Shown: piece after piece, positions 16,139 through 24,752 of the stretch
Position numbering within the stretch: the first letter of the stretch is position 1
Layout of the letters: each line of letters opens with the position of its first letter
DNA from: DATJGR01 sp041739525
GTDB taxonomy: Bacteria; Pseudomonadota; Gammaproteobacteria; Pseudomonadales; Azotimanducaceae
Direction of reading: 5' to 3'
DNA: 64,000 bases
Assembly: GCA_041739525.1 (NCBI GenBank)
Contig: JBGSNQ010000192.1
Span: forward strand, 1 to 64,000
The notes under the pieces: model-generated
Seen by the model: only the letters and a program-made list of their open reading frames with translations
Told to the model about the DNA's origin: nothing
The model's database searches: none
Program-made: the position numbers and the translations under genes

Positions 16139-16228
16139 AGCATTTTGCGTGCCAAGTCAATTAGTCTATATTTATCAATGTATTATTCGTCACGTCCTGC
16201 ACTCAGATGAGCCGCCCTGTAAGATTTT
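16139..16228 (-). promoter_or_regulatory. Sigma-54 promoter with IHF site and distal element, PEP-CTERM paralog B
   Basis: On the minus strand TGGCACGCAAAATGCT (16154 down to 16139) matches the -24/-12 consensus with one mismatch at the same position as paralog A. A perfect IHF consensus occupies plus-strand 16173-16185. CCTGTAAGATTTT lies at 16216-16228, again 62 bp from the -24 element. In this copy it continues into TTTACGG and forms an imperfect inverted repeat (CTGTAA...TTACGG), as expected for a dimeric enhancer-binding protein. Confidence 0.82.
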
Positions 16229-16339
16229 TTTACGGATCCACCTGGGCAACCCAAGCCAGCGTAAGGAAAGCCGTCGGTTGGTTGGCGCTGCGGCCGGTTG
16301 GCCAAAACTGCCTGAGCCACCGAGCAAGGCGGAATCCGA

Positions 16340-17698
16340 CTACCCGCCGTTCAATCGCTCACTCAACTGCTGTACGGCTTCGCGCTCGGCAAACGGGCCT
16401 ACCGCAAGCGCCCGTTGGACGCTCTGCGCTGCCTCGCGGCGACGCCCCGCCTTTTGCTGCGCCACCGCCAGGTGGTAGAGCATGCTGGGATTGTCGGGCC
16501 GCGCCTTTACCGCGGACTCCAGCAACGTCAGGGCCTCACTCGTGGCACTCGGCGCGTCGCTGTGGACCAGGATCCAGCCCAGCGTATCGCCGATCTCAGG
16601 GTTATCAGGCGCCGCCTCCACCGCTTTGCGTGCGGTAGCCTCGGCGCGCGGATCCTTCGCTTCGAAATACAGCCACGCGAGATTGTTCAAAGCGACGGGA
16701 TCGTTCGCCTCTTTCGACAGCAAACGCTCGTAGCCGGCCATTGCTGCGCGGCTGTCGCCGGACACAAGTTCGATCGATGCGAGCTGACGCGCCGCGTCTT
16801 GATCGTCGGGGTTTGTTTCCAGCCACGTTTTAAGCGTGCTGACGGCCCGATCAACTTCGCCCTGACCTGCCAGCGTTTCCGCGAGCTTTGCCACGCCGCG
16901 TGCGGAGCCGCGCTGGGCTGCCTTCGAGTACAGGTCAACGGCAGCGTCTGGCTTGCCGGACTTCAGCGCGATATCCCCATCGAGTACGGCGCAGATCGCC
17001 GGATCGGCGCCTGCCTTCTCAAGGCGCGCGAGGTAACTGCGCGCCTTGTCGGTCAAGCCTTCCGACGTCTCCAGTTGGATCAGCGCCACGAGGGCGTTTT
17101 GCTCCGTTGCGGAATCTGTGAGGGCGTGTTCGAGAGTGCCCCGTGCGAGCTCCGTGCGTCCGGCGCGACGTTGCAGGTCGCCGACGGGCAGCCAGTAGGA
17201 CCTGGCATCGTCCGGTCCCTGATTCAGGTACGCCTGCAACTGGTCGAGGTAGCGCGCCAGTTCTGCGGCGTCATTGGCCTGCGCTGTCACCATGGCTCTC
17301 AGTAGCCACACGCGCGGGTTGCCTGCTTCAATGCGCTCCGCTTCGACGGAAACGTCCTGCGCGAGCGCTATGTCGCCACGCTCCAGCGCCAGCTGCCCGA
17401 GTTCGAGTCGCGGCGCCAACGCGGCGGTGTTGGCGGTACGCGCCTGGTCAAGGAGTCGTTGCGCCTTTTCGTTGTTGCCCTGCGAGCGTTCGAGACCCGC
17501 GAGAGCGATCAACGCGCCGATGTCGGACGGATTCGCCGCGATACTCTGCTCGAGGTGTCGACGCGCATCCGCGGGCTTGCCCTCGACCAGGTCGAGCCGT
17601 GCCAGTTCAATCGCCGCCTGGCTATATTTTGGATCGACTTTCAGCGCTTGTTCGAACGCGGTGCGCGCGGCGGCGGGATCCTTGCGTGCCGCCTGCAC
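16340..17698 (-). CDS. prsT: PEP-CTERM system TPR lipoprotein PrsT, C-terminal part (frameshifted)
   Basis: About 450 residues of TPR repeats that continue the gene starting at 19119 in another frame. Repeats with the W-LG-Y-A-F-A-P pattern run throughout (for example ARTAFEQALKVDPKYSQAAI, NDPVALNNLAWLYFEAKDP). The C-terminus ends in QQLSERLNGG. The apparent start at 17698 is an internal GTG without a ribosome site. If one T is added in the TTTT at about 17713-17716, the upstream frame continues as LDFYLLGAVQAARKDPAAAR and the full protein reaches about 925 residues, the usual PrsT size. As assembled, this half would not be translated from the proper start. Confidence 0.82.
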   Translation of the reverse strand: MQAARKDPAAARTAFEQALKVDPKYSQAAIELARLDLVEGKPADARRHLEQSIAANPSDIGALIALAGLERSQGNNEKAQRLLDQARTANTAALAPRLELGQLALERGDIALAQDVSVEAERIEAGNPRVWLLRAMVTAQANDAAELARYLDQLQAYLNQGPDDARSYWLPVGDLQRRAGRTELARGTLEHALTDSATEQNALVALIQLETSEGLTDKARSYLARLEKAGADPAICAVLDGDIALKSGKPDAAVDLYSKAAQRGSARGVAKLAETLAGQGEVDRAVSTLKTWLETNPDDQDAARQLASIELVSGDSRAAMAGYERLLSKEANDPVALNNLAWLYFEAKDPRAEATARKAVEAAPDNPEIGDTLGWILVHSDAPSATSEALTLLESAVKARPDNPSMLYHLAVAQQKAGRRREAAQSVQRALAVGPFAEREAVQQLSERLNGG

Positions 17699-19119
17699 GG
17701 CGCCAAGCAGATAAAATCCAACGGCTTCGCAGCGTCGCGAGTGACCATCTGATTCGCCGCGACAAGCGCGGCGTCGAGATTGCCGCTACGAACGTTCACC
17801 AGAACCTTTAACGCGTCGGCCTGGGACGCAACTTCGCCCGAAGCCGGGATGACGGCGTCGAGTTGCGCCAGCGCACCGGCACTGTCGCCGGCGGCGGCCA
17901 AGCTCAGCGCAAGTTGAGTCTTCACTTCCGGGGTTTCCGGCAATGCCTTGTCGGCGGCGCTCAGGTAGCGCGTGGCCTCCTCGAGCTGACCTGCGCGCAG
18001 ATACGCGGTGCCGAGCAATGCCAGGTCGCGTCCGTCGGTGAGTCGATCACTTACCGGCTGCAGCGCGTCGACCGCCCCGGTCGCATCGCCGGTTTCGAGC
18101 AGCAAGGCAGCCAACGCCCTGCGCGGTCCCAGGTTGTCCGGGTCTTGTGCGACATAGCGCCGCAGGTAGTCCGCGGCTTGGTTGAGTTGCCCCTGCGCGT
18201 GTTTGACGTTCGACAAAGCGAGCAGCGAAGGTGGGTAGTTCGGAATCACGGCAAGGGCAGCAAGCAGCGAACTTTCGGCGTCATCCAGATTCTTCTGCGA
18301 CAGAGCAATCACACCGCTTAGATGCAGTGCCAACGGATACTTCGGAGCGCGCTGCAGCACGCCGTCTACGATTGTCTTGGCTTCACCCGGTTTGTTCTCG
18401 AGCAATCGCACGCGCGCGAGTCCCATTTCGGGCAGAAAATCGCTGCCCTGCAATGTGGCCGCCTTGTCGAAAGCCGCGCCTGCCTCGGACGCATGCCGCT
18501 GATTGAGCTCCACTTCCCCGAGCGCCAACCACAACCGCCTGCTCGACGGCACGGCTTTGACACCCGCACCGAGCGCGCCCAATGCGGCAGTGAAATCAGG
18601 TGTCGGGGGCGCGAGCGAGAGCTGCGCCAACCCGAGGTAGGCACGGGGTAACGCCGGATCCGACTTGATCGCGGCTTCGAAATCCGTACGCGCGCGATCG
18701 CGCTCTCCGCTGGCCAGCAACGCCTGGCCGCGAATCGCCTGATATCGCGGATTCAACGTGACACTCTCGAGCTCACCCAATACTTCCTGACGGCGGCCGA
18801 GGTCGATCTTGGTCTCGAGCAGCGGGGGCGTCACCCGATCCCCTAGGATGCCGAGATCCTGAGCCCTGCTCAGCTCTTTCAGCGCTGCATCGGGCTCGCC
18901 GTATTCAAGGTAAGTCTCGCCGAGGGCGAGTCGCGCTTCGGCGAGATTCGGATCCTTCTGCAGCGCATTCTTGAATTCGATGATGGCCGCGTTCGTCTTG
19001 CCCTCGGCGAGATACGCCCTGGCTTTGTCCAGATCTTCCTGAGGTGTCGACGCACCGCACGCGCTGACTACGACGAGCATGGCAACGCCAATCAGCTTTC
19101 TCAAACTTCGTTTGAACAC
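17641..19119 (-). CDS. prsT: PEP-CTERM system TPR lipoprotein PrsT, N-terminal part (frameshifted)
   Basis: A lipoprotein signal (LIGVAMLVVVSAC) is followed by the PrsT-type opening STPQEDLDKARAYLAEGKTN and then by many TPRs. Reading runs into a false tail (ICLAPCRRHARI) after MVTRDAAKPLDF because one T is missing near 17715. PrsT is the large periplasmic or outer-membrane TPR lipoprotein that accompanies exosortase/PEP-CTERM exopolysaccharide loci. The start is uncertain: GTG at 19119 gives the shortest leader, but the frame is open to ATG 19236 across a run of twelve G. The two PEP-CTERM genes next door are its likely partners. Confidence 0.82.
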   Translation of the reverse strand: MFKRSLRKLIGVAMLVVVSACGASTPQEDLDKARAYLAEGKTNAAIIEFKNALQKDPNLAEARLALGETYLEYGEPDAALKELSRAQDLGILGDRVTPPLLETKIDLGRRQEVLGELESVTLNPRYQAIRGQALLASGERDRARTDFEAAIKSDPALPRAYLGLAQLSLAPPTPDFTAALGALGAGVKAVPSSRRLWLALGEVELNQRHASEAGAAFDKAATLQGSDFLPEMGLARVRLLENKPGEAKTIVDGVLQRAPKYPLALHLSGVIALSQKNLDDAESSLLAALAVIPNYPPSLLALSNVKHAQGQLNQAADYLRRYVAQDPDNLGPRRALAALLLETGDATGAVDALQPVSDRLTDGRDLALLGTAYLRAGQLEEATRYLSAADKALPETPEVKTQLALSLAAAGDSAGALAQLDAVIPASGEVASQADALKVLVNVRSGNLDAALVAANQMVTRDAAKPLDFICLAPCRRHARIPPPRAPRSNKR

Positions 19120-19125
19120 ACGCGG

Positions 19126-19137
19126 CCCCCCCCCCCC
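19126..19137. repeat. Homopolymer of twelve C (twelve G in the sense of prsT)
   Basis: Twelve consecutive C residues lie 7 bp upstream of the likely prsT start codon. Tracts of this length slip during replication. If translation starts upstream of it (ATG at 19236), slippage would switch the gene on and off. If it starts at 19119, the tract lies in the leader and could alter translation. It is also a place where assemblies often miscount. Confidence 0.85.
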
Positions 19138-19270
19138 AGATCGACCGGATGTTAGCCCGTTTGGAGACGATAGTTGAAGCGCGGTTGCAGGAGCGCGCAC
19201 GCAGCGATCGCGCTCCATCGTTACCTGAGACGTCATGGATTTCGCCGCGGGGCTGTCCTAAGGTCCGGGC

Positions 19271-20080
19271 ATGGTCACGTCAACCGCGCGAGCGGCACCC
19301 ACCATCGGCACGCATCTGCGCGATTGGCGACAACGCCGGCGCTTGAGTCAGCTCGATCTCGCGTGCGAAGCCAACATCTCGCCGCGCCATCTCAGCTTCG
19401 TCGAAACCGGCCGCTCGACGCCGAGCCGCGAGATGATTCTGCATCTCGCGGAACAACTGCAGATTCCGATGCGCGAGCGCAACGTTCTGCTCGTGGCTGC
19501 CGGATACGCACCGGTGTTCGTCGAACGGTCGCTCGACGACCCGGCACTGTCCGCCATGCGCGGCGCCATCGATCTGGTGCTGGAAGGTCACAAGCCCTAC
19601 CCGGCCTTTGCGATCGATCGGCATTGGCAGATCGTGTCTTCGAACAGCGCATTGCCGCAGCTATACGAAGGCGTTGCTCCGCATCTCATGGCACGTCCCG
19701 TCAACGTGATGCGGCTCAGCCTGCATCCCGACGGTCTTGCACCGCGCGTCGTGAACCTGCCCGAATGGCGTGCTCATCTGCTCGACCGATTGCGCCAACA
19801 GATCGACTTGACCGCGGATCCGGGTCTCGTCGCACTGATGCAAGAGCTCGTTTCGTATCCCGGTGCGTCGAGGCTCGACAAGGTGGCGCCGCACAACTAC
19901 TCCGGCGTAGTCGTGCCGTTTCGCATCGCGACGTCGGGCGGCGAACTGTCGTTCTTCAGCACTACGATGATCTTCGGCACACCGGTCGATATCACGCTTG
20001 CCGAACTCGCCGTCGAGACGTTCTTCCCTGCAGACTCCGTCACCGTCGAACGCGTGCAGCGCCTCCTCCTCGCTCAATAG
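19271..20080 (+). CDS. XRE-family regulator with MmyB-like ligand-binding domain
   Basis: 269 residues. The N-terminal helix-turn-helix covers residues ~12-70 (LRDWRQRRRLSQLDLACEAN, ISPRHLSFVETGRSTPS). The rest is the MmyB-like PAS-type domain, recognised from the linker PMRERNVLLVAAGYAPVF and the segment AFAIDRHWQIVSSNSALPQL, which binds fatty-acid-like ligands in known members. It is divergent from prsT across about 150 bp and lies 100 bp upstream of the hydrolase operon on the same strand, so it may regulate either. Confidence 0.88.
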   Translation: MVTSTARAAPTIGTHLRDWRQRRRLSQLDLACEANISPRHLSFVETGRSTPSREMILHLAEQLQIPMRERNVLLVAAGYAPVFVERSLDDPALSAMRGAIDLVLEGHKPYPAFAIDRHWQIVSSNSALPQLYEGVAPHLMARPVNVMRLSLHPDGLAPRVVNLPEWRAHLLDRLRQQIDLTADPGLVALMQELVSYPGASRLDKVAPHNYSGVVVPFRIATSGGELSFFSTTMIFGTPVDITLAELAVETFFPADSVTVERVQRLLLAQ

Positions 20081-20180
20081 AAACACCGCTCGATAACTCG
20101 TTTCTCTTACGTCTCACGTAATCGACTCGCCATCGCCGGGTACGCACGATGCACTCGCACACTCAACGAAGAGGCTCGAC

Positions 20181-20987
20181 ATGCAGACCATAAACACCAA
20201 TGACGGAACCCGGCTGTATGCGAAGGAATGGGGCGCAGGCGCGCCCGTCGTTTTCGTCCACAGCTGGGCGATGACCAGCGATATGTGGCAATACCAGACG
20301 GCCGAATTTGCTGCGCGCGGCTTGCGTTGCATCACGTACGACCGTCGCGGTCACGGTCGCAGCGATCAGCCGAGCGGCGGATACGACACCGACACGCTCG
20401 CTGACGACCTGGCCATGGTGCTGAATTCGCTCGACGTGTCGAACGCAACATTGATCGGCCACTCGATGGGCGGCGGCGAGATCGTTCGCTGCCTCTCACG
20501 ACATGGCGCGAAGCGGATTGCACGCATCGTACTTCTGGCGCCCACCACGCCGTTTCTCAAACAGACGCCGGACAATCCCGAGGGCATTCCCGAGCAGGCA
20601 TTCGAAGCAGTTCGTGCAGAGTGGGTTGCCGATTTTCCGAAGTGGATCGCCGACAACACCCCGCCGTTCTTCACGAAAGATACCTCGGCTCCGATGCAGG
20701 CCTGGCTCACGTCCATGATGAACCGCACGTCGTTGCCTGTTGCCATCGCCTGTAACCGCGCGATGGTCGCCACGGATTTCCGCGCCGACCTGCGCGACGT
20801 GACGGTGCCGACGCTGCTGATTCACGGCGATGCGGACGCGTCTGCGCCGCTGCTGCTCACCGGTGCAAGAACTGCGAAACTGTTGCGGAACTGCACCTTC
20901 AAAATCTACGAAGGCGCGCCGCACGGTCTGTTCGTAACGCACAAACAGCGATTGAATGCCGACATTCTGCAATTCATCGGAGTGTGA
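20181..20987 (+). CDS. Alpha/beta hydrolase, haloperoxidase/esterase-like
   Basis: 268 residues. The oxyanion segment is VHSWAM, the nucleophile elbow GHSMGG (Ser95), the acid Asp217 in HGDADASAP, and His248 in GAPHGLF. The sequence belongs to the cofactor-free haloperoxidase-like esterase group (YDRRGHGRSDQPSGGYDTDT). It overlaps or adjoins the monooxygenase-like gene, which points to joint work on one substrate. A dead copy of residues ~180-250 is found at 31469-31677. Confidence 0.87.
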   Translation: MQTINTNDGTRLYAKEWGAGAPVVFVHSWAMTSDMWQYQTAEFAARGLRCITYDRRGHGRSDQPSGGYDTDTLADDLAMVLNSLDVSNATLIGHSMGGGEIVRCLSRHGAKRIARIVLLAPTTPFLKQTPDNPEGIPEQAFEAVRAEWVADFPKWIADNTPPFFTKDTSAPMQAWLTSMMNRTSLPVAIACNRAMVATDFRADLRDVTVPTLLIHGDADASAPLLLTGARTAKLLRNCTFKIYEGAPHGLFVTHKQRLNADILQFIGV

Positions 20988-20989
20988 CC

Positions 20990-21310
20990 ATGGCCGATGC
21001 CGATCTAGTGTTCTACGTGCAGCTCAAGGTGAAGCCGGACCGGATCGACGAATGGCGCCGCACGCTCGACGACATCGTCGAACGCATGTCGGAGGAAGAA
21101 GCGTTCGTGTCATGCTATCTGCATCGCGACGCTCACGACGATTGTCTGTTCACGCTGTACGAACGTTGGCGCGAACCGAGCGTCGAAGCGTTTCTGAGCA
21201 ATCAGATGAAACCGTATCGAATCGCATACGACGCGAAGCTACCTGACCTGCTGCAGCGGCCGCGCGAGGCAGCCATTCTGAAACCGTTAGGCGAGTGGCA
21301 TAAGGAGTAA
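20990..21310 (+). CDS. Antibiotic biosynthesis monooxygenase (ABM)-domain protein
   Basis: 106 residues of ferredoxin-like fold: FYVQLKVKPDRIDEWRRTL, then VSCYLHRDAHDDCLFTLYER and the tail AYDAKLPDLLQRP. ABM-domain enzymes oxidise aromatic or heme substrates without a classical cofactor, but many members have unknown roles. The ATG at 20990 has GGAG 7 bases upstream. A GTG at 20984 overlapping the hydrolase stop has no room for a ribosome site. It is the second gene of a three-gene operon, 3 bp before the thioesterase. Confidence 0.83.
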   Translation: MADADLVFYVQLKVKPDRIDEWRRTLDDIVERMSEEEAFVSCYLHRDAHDDCLFTLYERWREPSVEAFLSNQMKPYRIAYDAKLPDLLQRPREAAILKPLGEWHKE

Positions 21311-21313
21311 TCG

Positions 21314-21718
21314 ATGACATCTGCTCGAGACATCCAGCAACTGTTCGAACCGTTGCTGCCTGGCTTGCTCGGCATCGAGTTCACGGAAGTGACCCAGGAA
21401 CGCGTAGCCGCGACGATGAAGGTGCGCCCCGAACTCTGCACGTCGGGCGGCATTCTGCACGGCGGTTCGATCATGGCGTTTGCCGATACGCTCGGTGCGG
21501 TAGGCACCTCGGTGAATCTCGAAGCGGGTTCCGGCACGACTACGGTCGAGTCGAGCACCAAGTTCCTTGCTTCAGCACCGGTGGGAACGACCGTGAGCGC
21601 AGAATGCACGCCGTTTCACCGTGGCCGCACCACCATGGTGTGGCAAACGCAGATCAGAAACGAAGCGGGCAAGCTGTGCGCGGTCGTCACGCAGACCCAA
21701 CTCGTGTTGACACGCTGA
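21314..21718 (+). CDS. PaaI-family hotdog thioesterase
   Basis: 134 residues. The hotdog core is visible as LHGGSIMAFADTLGAVG (central helix with the catalytic acidic residue), ESSTKFLASAPVGTTVSAE and GRTTMVWQTQI. Members hydrolyse acyl- or aryl-CoA thioesters in the cytoplasm. It starts 3 bp after the ABM gene and ends before a strong hairpin at 21736-21769. Confidence 0.88.
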   Translation: MTSARDIQQLFEPLLPGLLGIEFTEVTQERVAATMKVRPELCTSGGILHGGSIMAFADTLGAVGTSVNLEAGSGTTTVESSTKFLASAPVGTTVSAECTPFHRGRTTMVWQTQIRNEAGKLCAVVTQTQLVLTR

Positions 21719-21735
21719 CACCACCACATGACGCG

Positions 21736-21769
21736 GCCGGCTGCGGTCGTTGGTGCTACCGCAGCCGGC
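21736..21769. terminator. Bidirectional terminator-like hairpin
   Basis: GCCGGCTGCGGT and ACCGCAGCCGGC form a perfect 12-bp stem around a 10-base loop between the convergent thioesterase and lipoprotein genes. No long T-run follows on either side. Confidence 0.7.
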
Positions 21770-21802
21770 GTTGTACTGAATCTTGCCTGATGTACTCGGC
21801 CG

Positions 21803-24721
21803 TCAGTCGGCAAAGTCCGTCGCACACGACACGATGTCGTTCTCCAGCACGAGCCTGCCGTCGCCTTCGCGGGCAAATGTCGCGTCGCCCTGGATGCTCA
21901 GACAGACGTCGGAGCCCGTGACGATGCTGTTGTAGATCAGAGCGCCCGTGCCGCGTCGCAACAGGATGCCGCCGGTGTTGCCCGCCGAGCCGATCATCGT
22001 CATGTTCGCGAGGGTCGGTGCGGACACTGGCGCTGCATTAGGATCGTTCTCGTCGTTGTCCGCCTCGATGCCGCGGTCACCCGCATCGCTCGCCTGTATG
22101 ACCAGTACGAACTGCGCGCCCCCGACGTAACCCTGACCCCAGTCGAAGCTGTCGTCCGCGTTGCTCGTCAGCACCAGATGGTCGATGAAGTCGGCGGATC
22201 CAAAGTGCTCGACGCCGTCGTCGAGCCCCTGGTGCACCTGCACGAAACTCGCGCGTGTGCCCGCTCCCGCGCCGAACATCGTCAGCCCATTGAGTTCATT
22301 GCCCTGGCCGTCAATGTCGTTGCCGGCATGGCGAATGACCACATATGCGAGGAAACCCGAGTCGTCCTGCTCGCTGCGGTCGCCGCCGTAGAATCCGATG
22401 TTGCCTTCGGCGTTGACGTTGCAGGGACTCGGACCGCACTGATTCGTATCGCCGAATCCCATGATGGCGAGGCCCGCCCACTCGCCGCGACCCGATGTTC
22501 CGTCGCTGGTCCCCGCGGCCCACGGCTCGAACTGGTCTACCGAGGTCATCTCGATCGGATCCTCAGCCGTACCTTGCGCTTCGATGCGTGACCCGCGGGT
22601 AATGATCAGGGCTTCCGCGCTGTCGCCGAGAATCAACGTGCCCGGCTCGATCCGCAGCGTGACGTTGACGATGTCGGACGCGGCGCAACCCGTGGTGCCG
22701 ATTTCGCATTCGCCGTTGCCGATGTACGTCCCCGGAAACCCGGTCGACAACCGATAGATGTTGTTGTTCGTCAGCGTCAGCGTTTGCCCGGCAGTCGCAT
22801 AGCGCGGCGCCAGCTGACAGATATCCATACTGCCGCCTCCGACGTTAGTCAGGTCCTGATCGCCGATGTCGGTGGTTCCCGTCGGGCAAGCAGCATCCGC
22901 AGCCGGAACCGCGCCCGCCAGGCTTCCACCCGACGCCGGCTCCCAGACCGTCTCGTTGCCGTTCACCCCGATCGTCCATCCCGCGGTCCAGTTGTCGGCG
23001 GTGTCCTGCGCGAATGCGCCGACGTAGTCCGTTGCGACGAAATTGGTGCTGCCGCCGGTACCCGCCGGGTTCGGGATTCCGACGGAGTTCAGGTTCGGAT
23101 TGATGATCTGGTTGTTCTGTCCGGCGTCATACCAGGCTTGCACCGCTGCGGCGCCGACGCCGCTGTCGTTCTTGAATTCGCTGCCGAGCGGACACCAGAG
23201 CACCGAGTTGGCGATCGTCAATCCGGTGCCGAACAGGGCCTCCGACGCCGCGTCATCGACGTCCAGACACGCGTCACGGAAATCGACTACGACGAAGTTG
23301 AAGAGCTGGCCGCCGGTACCGCGCCGCAACAGCACACCACCGGCCCCCGCTACACCGTCGTTCCGGCCCATGATCGTGAAGTTCGCCAGCACCGGTGCGG
23401 ACCGGGGCGCCGCGTCGTTGTCCTGTTCATCGTTGTCCGCCTCGATACCCTTGTCGCCGCTATCGATCGCTTGCTTGATCACGACGAACTGCGCCCCGCC
23501 TCGGTAGCCCTGACCCCAGTCAAAGCTGTCGTCGCCGTTTTCGGTCAATACGATGTGGTCCATGAAGTCGGTCGAACCGAAATGTTCGATGCCGTCGTCG
23601 AGGCCTTTGTGTACCTGCACGTAGCTCGCCGTCGTACCCGAGCCCGTGCCGAACATCGTCAAGCCGTTGAGTTCGTTCCCCTGACCATCGATGTCGTTGC
23701 CGGCGGAGACGATCACCACATAGTTGAGCGAGCCGGAGTCGTCGGCGTCGTCGCCACCGCCGTAGAAACCGATATTGCCTTCTCCGTTGACGTTACACGG
23801 AGCGACTGGGCAATCCGTGCTCGTACCGTAGCCCATCAGCGCGAGACCCGCCCACTCGCCGCGGCCCGAGTCGCCGTCGCCTCCGGCCACCCACGCAGCA
23901 AACTGGTCGACGGACGTCATTACGATCGGATCCGCCGCGGTGCCGTTGGCCTGGATCTGCGAGCCACGAGTCACGATCAGCGCTTCGCTCGCGTCTCCGA
24001 GGATGAGCGTGCCCGCTTCGATGACCAACGTGACTGCGACGACGTCGACAGCCTGACACGAAACTCCGATCTCGCACTCGCCATTGCCCACGTAGGTGCC
24101 GGGAAAACCCGTTGCGAGTCGATAGATGTTATCTGCCGTCAACGTGACGGTCCCCGTAGCGCTGATCCGGGGCGGCAATTGGCACAGGTCCATGGATCCG
24201 CCACCGACCGCTGCAGGCAATGCCTGATCACCGATGTCGGTGGTGCCCACCGGACACGAGCCGTTCGCGCTCGGCGCCGCCGCCGGTTGCCACACGGTGG
24301 TGTTGCCGTTCAGGCCCACGGTCCAACCGGCCGTCCAGTTTTCCTGCGTATCCTGTGAAAAGGCACCCGCGTAACTGACTGCCGCCAACAAGGTTCCTGA
24401 GGGGCTCGCGAGCCCGGCCGGCAGCGCAAACGCTGCCCCTTCCAGGTCCGGCGAGCTCACGGAGAACGCGAATTGGGCGCCCTGCAGGTCAGGTGAACCG
24501 GCAGTCGGTTGTCCATTGCTCGCGTCGAGGAGCGGGTCGACCTGCTGGTTGTTGGTGCCCGCCTCGAATACCGCCTCGGTATTGCTCCCTGCCGTTGGCG
24601 GCGGGATGACGGGGGGCGGATTGGAATTGCCGACCTGTATCTGCTCGCTGCTGCTGCCGCCGCCACAACCCGCCAGTAATACTGCGAGTATCGCCACGGC
24701 AATACGGTGCCTGCGTTGCAT
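21803..24721 (-). CDS. Large surface-type lipoprotein with tandem duplicated domain
   Basis: 972 residues. The signal ends in the lipobox LLAGC (Cys19). A Pro-rich linker follows, then two copies of a ~450-residue unit. They start near residues 115 (AGAFSQDTQENWTAGWTVGL) and 565 (VGAFAQDTADNWTAGWTIGV). Each repeats CQLPPR/CQLAPR, NGECEIG, AGTLILGD, SGRGEWAGLA, NDIDGQGNELNGLTMFG, HFGS.DF.DH and RRGTG. Conserved Cys pairs occur in each unit. The Asp/Asn/Gly-rich repeats suggest a right-handed beta-helix, possibly calcium-binding. Of two ATGs, 24721 has GGGAG at 9 bases. It lies 31 bp downstream of the TonB receptor gene, so the pair is probably an uptake system. The ligand is unknown. Confidence 0.82.
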   Translation of the reverse strand: MQRRHRIAVAILAVLLAGCGGGSSSEQIQVGNSNPPPVIPPPTAGSNTEAVFEAGTNNQQVDPLLDASNGQPTAGSPDLQGAQFAFSVSSPDLEGAAFALPAGLASPSGTLLAAVSYAGAFSQDTQENWTAGWTVGLNGNTTVWQPAAAPSANGSCPVGTTDIGDQALPAAVGGGSMDLCQLPPRISATGTVTLTADNIYRLATGFPGTYVGNGECEIGVSCQAVDVVAVTLVIEAGTLILGDASEALIVTRGSQIQANGTAADPIVMTSVDQFAAWVAGGDGDSGRGEWAGLALMGYGTSTDCPVAPCNVNGEGNIGFYGGGDDADDSGSLNYVVIVSAGNDIDGQGNELNGLTMFGTGSGTTASYVQVHKGLDDGIEHFGSTDFMDHIVLTENGDDSFDWGQGYRGGAQFVVIKQAIDSGDKGIEADNDEQDNDAAPRSAPVLANFTIMGRNDGVAGAGGVLLRRGTGGQLFNFVVVDFRDACLDVDDAASEALFGTGLTIANSVLWCPLGSEFKNDSGVGAAAVQAWYDAGQNNQIINPNLNSVGIPNPAGTGGSTNFVATDYVGAFAQDTADNWTAGWTIGVNGNETVWEPASGGSLAGAVPAADAACPTGTTDIGDQDLTNVGGGSMDICQLAPRYATAGQTLTLTNNNIYRLSTGFPGTYIGNGECEIGTTGCAASDIVNVTLRIEPGTLILGDSAEALIITRGSRIEAQGTAEDPIEMTSVDQFEPWAAGTSDGTSGRGEWAGLAIMGFGDTNQCGPSPCNVNAEGNIGFYGGDRSEQDDSGFLAYVVIRHAGNDIDGQGNELNGLTMFGAGAGTRASFVQVHQGLDDGVEHFGSADFIDHLVLTSNADDSFDWGQGYVGGAQFVLVIQASDAGDRGIEADNDENDPNAAPVSAPTLANMTMIGSAGNTGGILLRRGTGALIYNSIVTGSDVCLSIQGDATFAREGDGRLVLENDIVSCATDFAD

Positions 24722-24752
24722 CGTCATGTGCTCCCGTTGAGAAGATGATTGG

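Noticed and set aside
22784..24358. Plus-strand open frame of about 520 codons opposite the duplicated lipoprotein
   Set aside because: Antisense shadow of a gene with clear signal peptide, repeats and ribosome site.
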